64,000 nt of DNA, taken from Acinetobacter sp. ANC 4648 (GTDB taxonomy: Bacteria > Pseudomonadota > Gammaproteobacteria > Pseudomonadales > Moraxellaceae). Below the pieces are notes generated by a model. The model was not told the origin of the DNA and did not search any database. It saw only the letters and a program-made list of their open reading frames with translations. Below, one piece after another: positions 1-9,739 of this stretch (the stretch's first letter is position 1; every line of letters begins with the position of its first letter). The stretch lies in assembly GCF_002135345.1 (NCBI RefSeq), contig NZ_NEGI01000005.1:186001-250000 (forward strand), in the 5' to 3' direction. The position numbers were made by a program, and so were the translations under genes.

Positions 1-2263
1 CCAAACCATTCGCATCATATACAAAATAGGTGAATTTATAGTTAAATGGATCTAATGTATTTTTAATTTGAATATGTAACTTTCCGCCATAACATGTGCT
101 TTTTAAATCACTTCCTGGACATGGCCCAGTCCGTTCTGCAGTGATTGAGATAGGATCGGGTAATTTACCAATACGTATTGCTAACTCTTCACCTTTTTCA
201 TTCAGATAGACTTTTGATTTATTCGGATTATTCACTAACTCTAGAGTAGATCCATCACCATCATCATTGGCATAATCCAGTAAATTTATATCAACACTTT
301 GGCTTCCACCATGTTGAATCGTATAACTTGCATCTGTTGCAATCGGTGCAATATTCGCAAAATTAGAAAGAATATAAGCACTTGATGCTTTAATAGGGTT
401 CGAATTTTTTAATGTCAATGTATAACTACAAAACTCAGTATCACCTGAAGGAGTAATACGATCATCCAAGCGATACATCACAATCTGTTTTAGACTCGGA
501 TTCCATTCACATTTTAAATGGTCATCCAGATTGCCTTCAAATTGGTTTTGACTATTTAATTTTCCCACACCTAATGCTTTCACCGTTACATCATAATTAT
601 CAACATTAAGATGCTTAATTTCACGACCACCATTCGGTAATACATGTTCATCTGGTGTATTTGAAACAAATGGATCTACAAATATTGTTCTGTAATGTGG
701 CTCATCTTTAATAATTGTTTTCCAATTATCATATAAAGCCAACTGAAGTTTGTAATAGGCTAAAAACTCTGGATTAGTTTGAGGATTATCAATTAATGCT
801 TTAAAAGTATCATATTCACGCTGATAACTATTTAAAAGCGTAATTTTAGACTGATTTAGCGTACCGACATTACCTGCCGTTAGCCGTAAAACCTCTGTCG
901 CCCCCACATCACAAGTGTTGCTGCTCTCACCTTCACCTGTTGAGTTTGTCGATGAGACTCGTGCTATTCCTCGTTGATCTTGAATACTACAACCTAATGA
1001 CCCGATATCAACTAAATCTGTCTTAGTTGCATTGTCTATAGGGAAATACATTGACATAAATGCAGTATATTCTGACGGCTCTTGTAACGTACTTAATACC
1101 GTAGTGAAATCAATACCACTTAAATCAATCGTACTTTCTTTAATCGCTTTCACGGTTTCTGCGGGCAAATCACATTGATCATCACCTACAGCTAAAATCA
1201 ATGCATTATTATTTAAACCTAAATTTGTCGTCTTGACTTCAGTAACATCACCATCCGCATAACGACAAGATTTTCCAGCACCATTGTATGCAAGGATATT
1301 ATTACTTAAAGCTTTAACACCAAAGGAATCATACAAAAATGCTGACCACGCTGTATTTTTAACAATGGTATTACTTAATAGCACCAAACTTGATGATGCA
1401 CTTAAATAGCCCTTACCTTGAGGAGTAATTGAGCTAAATTGTAAAATACTGCCAGAATTTGAATTGGCAATATTTTTAGTAATGGTATTCGCAGTCAAAT
1501 TAACTGTAGGCTGTCCACAAAATCCAAAAGTACTAACACTGTTTGAAGAGCCATTATTTAAAAAACTCGCAGCAGAAATTGTGATGGTGCGTGCCGTGTA
1601 AATTAAATTATCATTACAGGTCATGGCAAGTACGCTGCCTTGTACTGCATCATTTGACTGATAATTTCCTCTTGCTATCGTCAAACTACTATTAACATCG
1701 TTTAAATAAATTGCACCACCAACTTGAGCCTTTGAATTCAGTATAGATACATTATTCAGCGTGGTTCCTCCACCCATATATAAAGCCCCCCCCATTGTTG
1801 AACTAAACCCCTCTTTTAAAACTATATTATTTAGTGTGATAGAGGGTTTATTCAAATTGGTCGTATTGATAATACGTACTTTACCTTGTCCACTAATCGT
1901 CGTTTTCAACTCTACAATGGCAGGATAAGCATTTGTTAACACATCAGTCCGACTATAATCAGTTGGTGATTTCCCTTGAATAACCATAGAGGAATTCGGC
2001 TGTAGCTCCTTATTCAGCTTATATTCACCACCTTCTAACTGAATAACGTTAGTGACCGTTGCATAAGCTTGGCCAGCTGAACAACCACCATATGCCTTAT
2101 GTAACGATGCTGCGGTTACTGCCTCTCGTAAGGAACATTTACTGGTATTTTCACCATCTTCATCATCAAAAGTATTAACATAAATGGTCTTATCATCTGC
2201 TGCCATGAGCGACATTGCAGATAAAATTGTGAGGGTTAATAGTCCCTTTTTATAGTTTTTCAT
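1..2263 (-). CDS. CSLREA-type exported protein, 3' end outside window
   Basis: An open frame runs on the minus strand from an ATG at 2263 to the left edge, about 754 residues without a stop, so the C-terminus is missing. The N-terminus (MKNYKKGLLTLTILSAMSL) looks like a signal peptide. A CSLREAV motif lies near residue 50, followed by many Asn/Thr/Ser-rich repeats with GGAIY- and GGALY-type turns, typical of a right-handed beta-helix. A second CDIGA/CDVGA-type block and a region resembling a tandem Ig-like or cadherin-like domain (DYANDDGDGSTLELV) follow. The preceding gene ends 13 bases upstream and an AGGGAAAG ribosome site precedes the ATG, so it is probably the second gene of an operon. 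It is paralogous in layout to its neighbour. Its role is unknown; a surface or secreted structural protein is an inference. Confidence 0.85.
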   Translation of the reverse strand, partial: MKNYKKGLLTLTILSAMSLMAADDKTIYVNTFDDEDGENTSKCSLREAVTAASLHKAYGGCSAGQAYATVTNVIQLEGGEYKLNKELQPNSSMVIQGKSPTDYSRTDVLTNAYPAIVELKTTISGQGKVRIINTTNLNKPSITLNNIVLKEGFSSTMGGALYMGGGTTLNNVSILNSKAQVGGAIYLNDVNSSLTIARGNYQSNDAVQGSVLAMTCNDNLIYTARTITISAASFLNNGSSNSVSTFGFCGQPTVNLTANTITKNIANSNSGSILQFSSITPQGKGYLSASSSLVLLSNTIVKNTAWSAFLYDSFGVKALSNNILAYNGAGKSCRYADGDVTEVKTTNLGLNNNALILAVGDDQCDLPAETVKAIKESTIDLSGIDFTTVLSTLQEPSEYTAFMSMYFPIDNATKTDLVDIGSLGCSIQDQRGIARVSSTNSTGEGESSNTCDVGATEVLRLTAGNVGTLNQSKITLLNSYQREYDTFKALIDNPQTNPEFLAYYKLQLALYDNWKTIIKDEPHYRTIFVDPFVSNTPDEHVLPNGGREIKHLNVDNYDVTVKALGVGKLNSQNQFEGNLDDHLKCEWNPSLKQIVMYRLDDRITPSGDTEFCSYTLTLKNSNPIKASSAYILSNFANIAPIATDASYTIQHGGSQSVDINLLDYANDDGDGSTLELVNNPNKSKVYLNEKGEELAIRIGKLPDPISITAERTGPCPGSDLKSTCYGGKLHIQIKNTLDPFNYKFTYFVYDANGL

Positions 2264-2276
2264 TAGCTTTCCCTAT

Positions 2277-4094
2277 TTATTTTTTGAATCTACGAAAACC
2301 CATTAAACCGAACAGTGAAATTAAAGTGATTACACCAGCACTACCACCAGATGTTTTAACCTTCTTATTTTCAAAATTATTTTTTGGACTCTGCACAATG
2401 CGAGTTGGTATTTCGATATAAGGATTTTTTGAATCACTAAAACGGGTTGTAGATGTAATCACCAAAAGTTTAAATTCATCTGAGCCATGCCAATTTCCAT
2501 TTGGAACATAGATCACATTACCCTCTTGATCAATCGTTGTTATTCCCTTAGAAATAGTATTGGTTTGTACGATTTTCATACAACCTGCTTGCCAAGGTTG
2601 TCCATTCGGATTATTACCCAATAATGCCTGACATTGATCGGCAGAAATCAATTCGCCATCTTGTAACTGGTCGGCAATCGACATTTTTCCGGTTTCACCA
2701 TAAAATAAGTCAGAACCAATATTAGAGCCTGTAGACGTATTCACCACTAGCTCAATTGCACCAATGTCACAAAGCTCTGAATTAACAGATCTAGCTTTGC
2801 CACGTTGATCAGCAGCTTCACAACTAACTAAATCTTTATTCGACTGAGGGCCATGATTCACAATCAGTGAGTCAGATAATTGCTTGGCTGTCGACAATAA
2901 TCTCGGTTTAAAATAACCCAATGGAGTATCTGCATAATCTTTAAATGGACACAATATTCCATCCGAACTAGTATCACATTTTCCTTCAGTGCTGCTTCCT
3001 GCAATTAAATTCACTTGACCTAATGTTTGTGAGCCTGTACCAGCACAACCGACCGAATATAAGTTATTACTGATATGTGTCGCGTCACCACCAGCAATTA
3101 TTTTACAGTCCTCTACTCCATTTTTAGCAAGAATACTATTGGCAACATAAGCTTGATTAAATGGCGCATTAAAAATTAATCCCATGGTATTCATGATCAT
3201 GGTCACGTTATTCACTAACATGCCATCAAAGACTTTAACGATATAACCTTTATTATTAAAAATAGTACTATTCCAAATCCCTCGACTCAGCACGATACCC
3301 GCATTTTTACTGGTTTCTTCATCAAAACCATCTCTTACATCAAATAAAGCCGCCTCAGCATCTATAACTTCATTATCTTGAACAACAGATTGAGAAACAA
3401 TAAACTGTGGAATTTCACTATAAATAACCGCACCCTGATTGGCTTTATTGGTTTTAATTAAAGTATTCGTTAAAGATACTGAACTCAGTGCTTTATTTTT
3501 GTCATATATACCTGAGTTATAAATTGCACCACCTTGACGTGCGTTACCCTTTAATAATTGACCATATTGAATACTAAGTGCATCTTTATTATAAATGAGT
3601 CCACCCTGATCAACGCAGCTACTTTGGCCACAACCCACTAGGGACACTTCATTAAACTGGACTAAAATCAAAGAACTATTATCAACAATAGTACCATCGG
3701 CATTCGTTATTGGCGGTGCTAAGGTATGGTCTACCAAGAATAAACGGTCTTTGCCTACCATTTTGATGACAGCATTATTTTTACCGAGAATATTATTCTC
3801 AGTTACATTGGCTTCATAACTTGATTTAATTTGAACAGTTTTATAGATTGCAATCTGGTTATTCAGTTTATATTCAGATTTTCCATTTAGAATAATGGTA
3901 TTCGTTGCCTCTTTACCGCCACAACCATTATAGCCAGCTTCAGGCATTCCCTGATTGACATATTCAACTGCTTCACGTAGTGAACACTGATCATCTGCCT
4001 TGACCACATCCTCTGTTGTCGTAACAGTAATATTGGCACTATATGCATGTCCAGCAAAACACAATAATCCTAAGCCTATGCCCCGTTTGAGCAT
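2277..4094 (-). CDS. rbtA: Rhombotarget A-like CSLREA protein with GlyGly-CTERM tail
   Basis: This 605-residue protein has a short N-terminal signal peptide ending near HAYSA and a CSLREAV motif near residue 38. A long parallel beta-helix-like region (GGAIYNSG, GAVIYSE) follows. The last 25 residues have the three parts of a GlyGly-CTERM sorting signal: a GGS motif, a hydrophobic stretch and a basic RRFKK end. Proteins with this tail are cut by rhombosortase, an intramembrane protease, usually after type II secretion. The layout and place beside hda match what I recall as Acinetobacter rhombotarget A. An AAGGAG ribosome site precedes the ATG by six bases. No rhombosortase gene lies in this window. 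The family is firm; the symbol rests on memory. Confidence 0.75.
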   Translation of the reverse strand: MLKRGIGLGLLCFAGHAYSANITVTTTEDVVKADDQCSLREAVEYVNQGMPEAGYNGCGGKEATNTIILNGKSEYKLNNQIAIYKTVQIKSSYEANVTENNILGKNNAVIKMVGKDRLFLVDHTLAPPITNADGTIVDNSSLILVQFNEVSLVGCGQSSCVDQGGLIYNKDALSIQYGQLLKGNARQGGAIYNSGIYDKNKALSSVSLTNTLIKTNKANQGAVIYSEIPQFIVSQSVVQDNEVIDAEAALFDVRDGFDEETSKNAGIVLSRGIWNSTIFNNKGYIVKVFDGMLVNNVTMIMNTMGLIFNAPFNQAYVANSILAKNGVEDCKIIAGGDATHISNNLYSVGCAGTGSQTLGQVNLIAGSSTEGKCDTSSDGILCPFKDYADTPLGYFKPRLLSTAKQLSDSLIVNHGPQSNKDLVSCEAADQRGKARSVNSELCDIGAIELVVNTSTGSNIGSDLFYGETGKMSIADQLQDGELISADQCQALLGNNPNGQPWQAGCMKIVQTNTISKGITTIDQEGNVIYVPNGNWHGSDEFKLLVITSTTRFSDSKNPYIEIPTRIVQSPKNNFENKKVKTSGGSAGVITLISLFGLMGFRRFKK

Positions 4095-4183
4095 TATCGT
4101 CTCCTTGATTTATTTTAATTATTTCTTCATTAGCCAACACAAATGTGTAGCTCTAAATCCTTTTGCGTACTTTGTCACAGCTT

Positions 4184-4204
4184 AAAAAAATTCACAAGAA
4201 TTTT
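4184..4204 (-). terminator. AT-rich terminator after hda
   Basis: Read on the minus strand, seven-base arms (AAAATTC and GAATTTT) enclose a four-base loop, followed by a run of T. It sits directly after the hda stop. The stem is weak because it is AT-rich. Confidence 0.45.
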
Positions 4205-4206
4205 AA

Positions 4207-4914
4207 TTACTGTCGGTACTCATCTATCAATGCAAATATTTGTCTTAAAGTTGCATTTGATAATTTTGTTTTTTCACCTTTCAGTAATTTTTCAAGTTGA
4301 TCCAGAGATTGCAAGAGTGTACTCGTTTGATGTGGACCATGTAATAGCAAATATTCTGTAATCTGCGAGTCAAAATGTACACCCCGGCGTTCTAATACTG
4401 AACAAATCAAGGCCTGACGATCTGCATGTGAATGTCCACTAGGAACTTTCACACTAACGGCTTGGGTCAATCGAGATTGTAAATCGGGTAATTCTAGTTT
4501 TAATTCAATGGGTGCAACTCTTGAAGAGAACACCAATTGCCCACCACCTTCATTATTATTATTAATTAAATGAAAAACCGCTTTTTGCCAATGCAGCACG
4601 CCGCTTATAGACTCTATATCATCAAGTGCAACCAAATCATAAGTTTCAAGCGAAGTAATTGCTTCAATCGGTGCATCTAACAACTCTAACAAAGAGACTT
4701 TAATAGCTGTTTTACCCACATCTAAATATGAGTCACAGATTGCGGACAACAAATGGCTTTTTCCTGTTCCCGCTCCTCCATAAATATAGAAGCGATTCAT
4801 GAGCCCTGCATGCAATTGTCTCACTGCATCAATTACAGGCCCCCATCCTGGGCCAGAAAAATCACTAATTCTAGCGTCCAGTAGTGGTTCTATATTCAAC
4901 TGCAATTGACGCAT
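4207..4914 (-). CDS. hda: DnaA regulatory inactivator Hda
   Basis: This 235-residue AAA+ protein is close to the usual Hda length. Hda acts with the DNA-loaded sliding clamp to stimulate ATP hydrolysis by DnaA, which blocks re-initiation of replication. Walker A (GGAGTGKS) is at about residues 46-53 and Walker B (LVALDD) at about 94-99. There is no DnaA-type DNA-binding domain. The N-terminal clamp-binding segment reads QLQLNI at residues 3-8, diverged from the QLSLPL of E. coli. It is 16 bases downstream of the permease gene on the same strand, an order also known in Pseudomonas. DnaA itself is excluded by size. Confidence 0.93.
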   Translation of the reverse strand: MRQLQLNIEPLLDARISDFSGPGWGPVIDAVRQLHAGLMNRFYIYGGAGTGKSHLLSAICDSYLDVGKTAIKVSLLELLDAPIEAITSLETYDLVALDDIESISGVLHWQKAVFHLINNNNEGGGQLVFSSRVAPIELKLELPDLQSRLTQAVSVKVPSGHSHADRQALICSVLERRGVHFDSQITEYLLLHGPHQTSTLLQSLDQLEKLLKGEKTKLSNATLRQIFALIDEYRQ

Positions 4915-4930
4915 AATTTACTCTTCAGTT

Positions 4931-6133
4931 CTATAATGGGTCTTTATCAGTTTTGACTGATTCTTCAGTATCTTGCGTGTTTTTAAATTCAATATCAAGA
5001 TTGACTTGATCACTTTCGACTAAAACTGTGCTGGTATCACCATGATGGTGTAGTACAACGGTCGAAGGAGTAGATTGATAAAACTGACTTTGTTGATACC
5101 AACTCTTAGTATGTTTTAATAAAACTACAATAACAGCAGCGACTGGAAGTGCAATTAACATCCCCATAAATCCGCCCAATTGCGCACCAGCCAGCACTGC
5201 AAATACAACCGCTACTGGAGATAAACCAATTTTATCACCCAATAAAAAGGGTTGTAAAACATAACCTTCAAGCAATTGACCAATACCAAAAACCACAGCG
5301 ACTAAAGCCAAATGCGTCCAATCTAGACCAAACTGAAAGAATGTCGCAATAACAGCAGAAATAATTCCAACACCAAAACCCAAATAAGGAATAATACTGG
5401 CTAAACCTGCCACCATGCCAATGATCAAACCAACTTCTAGACCAATCAATTGCAAACCAACAGCATAAACAATGCCAAGTAGAACCATGACCAAGAACTG
5501 ACCTTTGACAAATGCTCCCAACACACTATGACATTCAGCTACAATTTCTAAGGTGCTTTGTTCGTATTTCAGTGGAATTAAAGTTTTAAAGTTTTGCAGC
5601 ATTCGATTCCAATCGAGTAAGAAATAAAATGCAATGATTGGAATTAAAACAACTGTTCCACCAATTTGAATAAAGCTTAAACCTGATTGCGCAATTTTTA
5701 AGGCCATCGCCTGAATACTATCTGCACTATAATTGGTCTGAACATAATCCATCACTACCTTTGAAATTTGTTCAGTATCAATTTCCATCGGAGCAACATT
5801 AAATTGATGTGAAACCCACGGCAATAAAGTAGCATTAATCCAATGAATACCTTCAGGAATACTATCCCGCGCATAAATCAGCTGCTTCCATACCAACGGA
5901 ACAACAAACCACATTGCCCATGTCACGCCCACAACAATGACAATAAAAACAATCGCTATCGCAATCCATCTCGGTAAAAAGCGATGCAGTTTCTCAACCA
6001 ATGGGCTAAACAGATAGGCAATTAAAAAAGCTGCTACAAAAGGTATAACCACAGGTTTTAATAGGTATAAAACCCATAAAATTAATGCGATACCCGCAAG
6101 AATAAAAATTCGTTTTAATGTCCGATCGTGCAT
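4931..6133 (-). CDS. AI-2E family (PerM/TqsA-like) membrane protein
   Basis: A 400-residue polytopic membrane protein of the AI-2E transporter family. About seven to eight hydrophobic helices are visible, beginning at residues 8-45. The typical central soluble loop (residues about 80-150) is present, and the C-terminal membrane block contains GIGQLLEGYVLQP and LPVAAV-type segments. The last 50 residues are hydrophilic and acidic, a cytoplasmic tail. Members export small molecules or act as antiporters; the substrate cannot be read from sequence. It is likely co-transcribed with hda and diverges from purM. Confidence 0.85.
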   Translation of the reverse strand: MHDRTLKRIFILAGIALILWVLYLLKPVVIPFVAAFLIAYLFSPLVEKLHRFLPRWIAIAIVFIVIVVGVTWAMWFVVPLVWKQLIYARDSIPEGIHWINATLLPWVSHQFNVAPMEIDTEQISKVVMDYVQTNYSADSIQAMALKIAQSGLSFIQIGGTVVLIPIIAFYFLLDWNRMLQNFKTLIPLKYEQSTLEIVAECHSVLGAFVKGQFLVMVLLGIVYAVGLQLIGLEVGLIIGMVAGLASIIPYLGFGVGIISAVIATFFQFGLDWTHLALVAVVFGIGQLLEGYVLQPFLLGDKIGLSPVAVVFAVLAGAQLGGFMGMLIALPVAAVIVVLLKHTKSWYQQSQFYQSTPSTVVLHHHGDTSTVLVESDQVNLDIEFKNTQDTEESVKTDKDPL

Positions 6134-6235
6134 GTAATCACGCCTTATTCAGATTTAATCGTTATAAAAAGTAAAATATTTTAGTAAAGATAGCATTTTG
6201 GCACATAAATAACATAAGAGTTTCGTATATTCAGG

Positions 6236-6241
6236 TATAAT
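6236..6241 (+). promoter_or_regulatory. purM -10 element
   Basis: A perfect TATAAT lies 26 bases before the purM start codon. The matching -35 position is poor, so the promoter may depend on an activator. No palindromic PurR-type box was seen. A GGAG ribosome site precedes the ATG by nine bases. Confidence 0.5.
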
Positions 6242-6267
6242 CGCCGCGCGAATGCGGAGACTTCATT

Positions 6268-7338
6268 ATGAGCAACTCAACTTCTACCCCAAACACTGGT
6301 TTAAGCTACAAAGATGCAGGTGTCGACATTGAAGCGGGAGACGCTCTCGTCGACCGAATCAAATCTGTCGCTAAACGCACATCACGTCCTGAAGTAATGG
6401 GCGGATTAGGCGGTTTTGGCGCACTTTGTAAAATTCCTAAAGGTTATGAAGAACCTGTTCTTGTATCTGGCACAGATGGTGTGGGTACAAAATTACGTTT
6501 AGCACTCAACTTAAACCGTCATGACACGATTGGTCAAGACTTGGTTGCAATGTGTGTGAACGATCTTCTTGTTTGTGGTGCTGAACCATTGTTCTTCCTT
6601 GACTACTACGCAACGGGTCACTTAAATGTAGATGTCGCTGCAAATGTAGTCACAGGTATTGGCGCTGGTTGTGAGCTTGCAGGCTGTGCATTAGTTGGCG
6701 GTGAAACTGCTGAAATGCCAGGTATGTATGAAGGTGAAGATTACGATCTTGCAGGTTTCTGTGTAGGTGTCGTTGAGCAAAGCAAAATTATTGATGGAAC
6801 CAAAGTTAAAGCTGGTGACGTATTGATTGGTGTAGCCTCTTCTGGCGCGCATTCAAATGGTTATTCTTTACTTCGTAAAATTATTGATGTCAAAAACTTA
6901 GATTTAACTCAAATTGTCGATGGTCGTCCACTTGCAGATGTAGCAATGGAACCAACACGTATTTATGTAAAATCTTTACTTCAACTTTGTAAAGAAGTTG
7001 ATGTTCATGCGATGGCGCACATTACTGGTGGCGGTTTACCAGGTAATTTACCACGTGTACTTCCAAACGGTGCTCAAGCAGTGGTTAATGAGTCATCTTG
7101 GGAATGGCCAGAATTGTTCAAACTTCTTCAACGTGAAGGCGGTGTTGAGCAATTCGAAATGTACCGCACATTTAACTGTGGCGTCGGCATGGTCATCGTA
7201 GTTGATGCAGTAGATGCTGAAAAAACTGTTGAATTATTGACAAGTCTTGGTGAAAAAGCATGGACAATGGGTCACATTGTCGATAATGCTGAATCTGTTG
7301 ACGGTGCTGATGAAAAGATTCGCGTAATTTTTGCATAA
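6268..7338 (+). CDS. purM: Phosphoribosylformylglycinamidine cyclo-ligase (AIR synthetase)
   Basis: Catalyses ATP-dependent ring closure of formylglycinamidine ribonucleotide to aminoimidazole ribonucleotide, the fifth step of purine synthesis, in the cytoplasm. The 356 residues match the family. Visible signatures are [12 protein letters not shown] at about 68-79, the [11 protein letters not shown] segment near 150, and [16 protein letters not shown] in the C-terminal half. The purN start lies 10 bases after the stop, so the two form an operon. Start chosen from the ATG with a GGAG ribosome site. Confidence 0.97.
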   Translation: MSNSTSTPNTGLSYKDAGVDIEAGDALVDRIKSVAKRTSRPEVMGGLGGFGALCKIPKGYEEPVLVSGTDGVGTKLRLALNLNRHDTIGQDLVAMCVNDLLVCGAEPLFFLDYYATGHLNVDVAANVVTGIGAGCELAGCALVGGETAEMPGMYEGEDYDLAGFCVGVVEQSKIIDGTKVKAGDVLIGVASSGAHSNGYSLLRKIIDVKNLDLTQIVDGRPLADVAMEPTRIYVKSLLQLCKEVDVHAMAHITGGGLPGNLPRVLPNGAQAVVNESSWEWPELFKLLQREGGVEQFEMYRTFNCGVGMVIVVDAVDAEKTVELLTSLGEKAWTMGHIVDNAESVDGADEKIRVIFA

Positions 7339-7348
7339 AGAGTAACGC

Positions 7349-7981
7349 ATGATCAAAATTGCTGTCCTCGTTTCAGGCAGTGGAAGTAACTTACAAGCCC
7401 TGATAGATGCCAATCTGTCAGGTCAAATTGTTGGGGTCATTTCCAATAAGCCTGAAGCTTATGCTTTAGAACGTGCAAAAAATGCTGGAATTGCAACGAC
7501 TGTTATTGAGCACAAACAATATCCCAACCGTGAAGCTTTTGATGATGTTATGCATCAGCAATTAATTGACTGGAATATTGATTTAGTAATTCTTGCAGGG
7601 TTCATGCGTATTTTAAGTGCCAAATTTGTGCAGGCTTGGGAAGGGAAAATGGTAAACATCCACCCTTCTCTTTTGCCGCACTATAAAGGTATGCATACTC
7701 ATCAGCGCGTACTCAATACGGGTGATGTGATGCATGGTTGTACCGTGCATTATGTCACGGCGGAATTAGATGCAGGCCAAGCACTGACGCAAGGTGTAAT
7801 GAAAGTTCATTTGCATGATAATGCGGTTTCTTTAGCAACTCGCGTTCATGTATTGGAACACCTCATCTACCCTCAAGCCGTAGAGTGGATTTGTAATGGT
7901 ACACTACAACATACACCAGAAGGTCAAGTCCTGTACAAAGGTCAGCCCTTAGTTGAGCCCATCCAGTTCTGCAAGCTTTGA
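7349..7981 (+). CDS. purN: Phosphoribosylglycinamide formyltransferase (GART)
   Basis: Transfers the formyl group of 10-formyl-tetrahydrofolate to glycinamide ribonucleotide, step three of purine synthesis. The 210-residue protein has the N-terminal phosphate loop VSGSGSNLQALID (8-20), the catalytic Asn103 and His105 in NIHPSLLPHYKG, and the catalytic Asp141 in DAGQ. It follows purM closely and is the last gene of the pair. A hairpin terminator lies about 30 bases after the stop. Confidence 0.97.
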   Translation: MIKIAVLVSGSGSNLQALIDANLSGQIVGVISNKPEAYALERAKNAGIATTVIEHKQYPNREAFDDVMHQQLIDWNIDLVILAGFMRILSAKFVQAWEGKMVNIHPSLLPHYKGMHTHQRVLNTGDVMHGCTVHYVTAELDAGQALTQGVMKVHLHDNAVSLATRVHVLEHLIYPQAVEWICNGTLQHTPEGQVLYKGQPLVEPIQFCKL

Positions 7982-8010
7982 GCATTTCAAAATAAATTTA
8001 TCCGAATAAA

Positions 8011-8039
8011 TAAGCCAGTTATGTAAATAGCTGGCTTTA
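8011..8039 (+). terminator. purN terminator
   Basis: Arms AAGCCAG and CTGGCTT enclose a short AT loop and are followed by TTATCTTTTT. Position after purN supports rho-independent termination. Confidence 0.6.
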
Positions 8040-8070
8040 TCTTTTTAAAGAATATAAATATTTAAGCATA

Positions 8071-8103
8071 AAAAAATCCGCAAGTGATCACTTACGGATT
8101 TAA
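8071..8103 (-). terminator. sthA terminator
   Basis: A stem of AAATCCG with CGGATTT encloses a second palindrome, AAGTGATCACTT. On the minus strand it is followed by a seven-base T run. It lies about 20 bases after the sthA stop. Confidence 0.75.
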
Positions 8104-8124
8104 TTTAATCAAATCGTTTAAATA

Positions 8125-9540
8125 TTAGAACAAACGGTTCATACCATTCAGTGTCGCCACACGATACGCTTCCGCCATCGTTGGATAGTTAAAAGTCGTT
8201 TCAACAAAATACTTAATGGTGTTATTACCACTTTGCATCACTGCCTGACCAATATGAATAATTTCCGCTGCATTATTACCAAAACAATGCACACCCAGTA
8301 ACTCTAAAGTATCACGATGGAACAAAAGCTTAAGTTCACCAGTTGTATCACCCGTAATTTGTGCACGCGCCAAATGACGGAAGGATGCCTGTCCAACTTC
8401 GTAAGGAATTTTTTCAGCAGTTAACTGACTTTCAGTTTTACCAAAGAAAGAAATCTCAGGAATAGTGTAAATCCCTGTTGGAATATCTTTCACAGGCTTC
8501 ACATCTTTTTCACCGCTCATATTTGAGCCAGCACAGCGACCTTGGTCATACGCAGCCGAAGCAAGAGATGGCCAACCTATCACATCCCCTGCTGCATAGA
8601 TATTTTCAACTTCAGTTTGATATTGATCATTGACTGCAAGCTGACCACGGCTATTTGGTGTAATACCCACATTTTCTAAACCTAAACCATCGGTATTGCC
8701 AGAACGCCCGTTACACCACAAAATCGCATCGGCTTTAATTTTTTTGCCGCTTTGCAAATGCATCACCACGTGGTCATCAAATGTTTCCAAACGTTCAATT
8801 TGTTCATTATGACGAATCAGTACACCCTGCTCACGTAAGTGATATGACAACGCATCTGCAATTTCATCATCCAAATAACTGAGCAATTGATGCTGGGTAT
8901 TAATCAAATCAACTTTATGATCAAGCCCAATGAAAATGGACGCATATTCACAACCAATAACACCCGCACCATAAATAATGATTTTATGAATTGGGAAATC
9001 TAAGTCTAGGATTTTATCTGAATCAAATACACGTGGATGGTTAAAGTCTAAACCTTGTGGATGATATGGACGACTACCAGTAGCTAGAACCAATTGCTTA
9101 AAACTCAGGGTTTCTTTGATGCCATCATCACTAAAAACTAATACGGTACTTTTATCTTGGATATAAGCACGACCGTGGAAGATATCAATTTTATTTCGAT
9201 CATAAAAACGTGAGTGTGTATCGACTTGTTGTTGAATCACTTTATGTGCATTGCGTAAAACTTGTTTCATGGTGAATTGCTTCCAATCCCCCACTTTTTT
9301 AAACATTGGATCACGTTGATATCGAATAATGCTAGAAACAGTTTGACGTAATGCTTTACTTGGAATTGTGCCAACATGGGTACAATTACCCCCTAATTGC
9401 TCACGAATATCAACTATTGCAACACGCTTACCAGATTTAGCAAGCTTCATTGCCGCGCCTTCACCAGCAGGTCCTGAACCAATTACGACAGCATCGTATT
9501 TTGAAAAATTCCCACTAACGACTTCTTTTTTACGTGGCAT
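8125..9540 (-). CDS. sthA: Soluble pyridine nucleotide transhydrogenase
   Basis: A 471-residue FAD flavoprotein that moves hydride between NADPH and NAD, balancing the two pools in the cytosol. The N-terminal Rossmann motif GSGPAGEG is at residues 21-28. The segment [13 protein letters not shown] (50-62) keeps only one cysteine where dihydrolipoamide dehydrogenase has a CxxxxC disulphide; this marks SthA. A second dinucleotide site ([14 protein letters not shown]) lies near 195, and the dimerisation domain ends with [11 protein letters not shown]. Monocistronic, divergent from lipA, with its own terminator. Confidence 0.95.
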   Translation of the reverse strand: MPRKKEVVSGNFSKYDAVVIGSGPAGEGAAMKLAKSGKRVAIVDIREQLGGNCTHVGTIPSKALRQTVSSIIRYQRDPMFKKVGDWKQFTMKQVLRNAHKVIQQQVDTHSRFYDRNKIDIFHGRAYIQDKSTVLVFSDDGIKETLSFKQLVLATGSRPYHPQGLDFNHPRVFDSDKILDLDFPIHKIIIYGAGVIGCEYASIFIGLDHKVDLINTQHQLLSYLDDEIADALSYHLREQGVLIRHNEQIERLETFDDHVVMHLQSGKKIKADAILWCNGRSGNTDGLGLENVGITPNSRGQLAVNDQYQTEVENIYAAGDVIGWPSLASAAYDQGRCAGSNMSGEKDVKPVKDIPTGIYTIPEISFFGKTESQLTAEKIPYEVGQASFRHLARAQITGDTTGELKLLFHRDTLELLGVHCFGNNAAEIIHIGQAVMQSGNNTIKYFVETTFNYPTMAEAYRVATLNGMNRLF

Positions 9541-9690
9541 TCAAAGCTCCTTATACTCAAATTCTGTATATATCTTATCTATATTATGACCTAATCTTTA
9601 CCATTTTTCTGTATTTACCTAGGATATATTACGTGATGAGCACATTTAGTAAATGAATAGTGTTTTTACCCTATCATTTTTCAATTCCGC

Positions 9691-9696
9691 TATAAT
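9691..9696 (+). promoter_or_regulatory. Candidate lipA -10 element
   Basis: A TATAAT hexamer lies 43 bases before the chosen lipA ATG. No good -35 hexamer is at the right distance, so this is tentative. Confidence 0.4.
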
Positions 9697-9739
9697 ATAA
9701 ATAAATATCCCCCGTCAAAAAACAGTGGAAAAGTTGAAT

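Noticed and set aside
8125..9540. Dihydrolipoamide dehydrogenase
   Set aside because: The second redox cysteine is absent and no ketoacid dehydrogenase genes are near.
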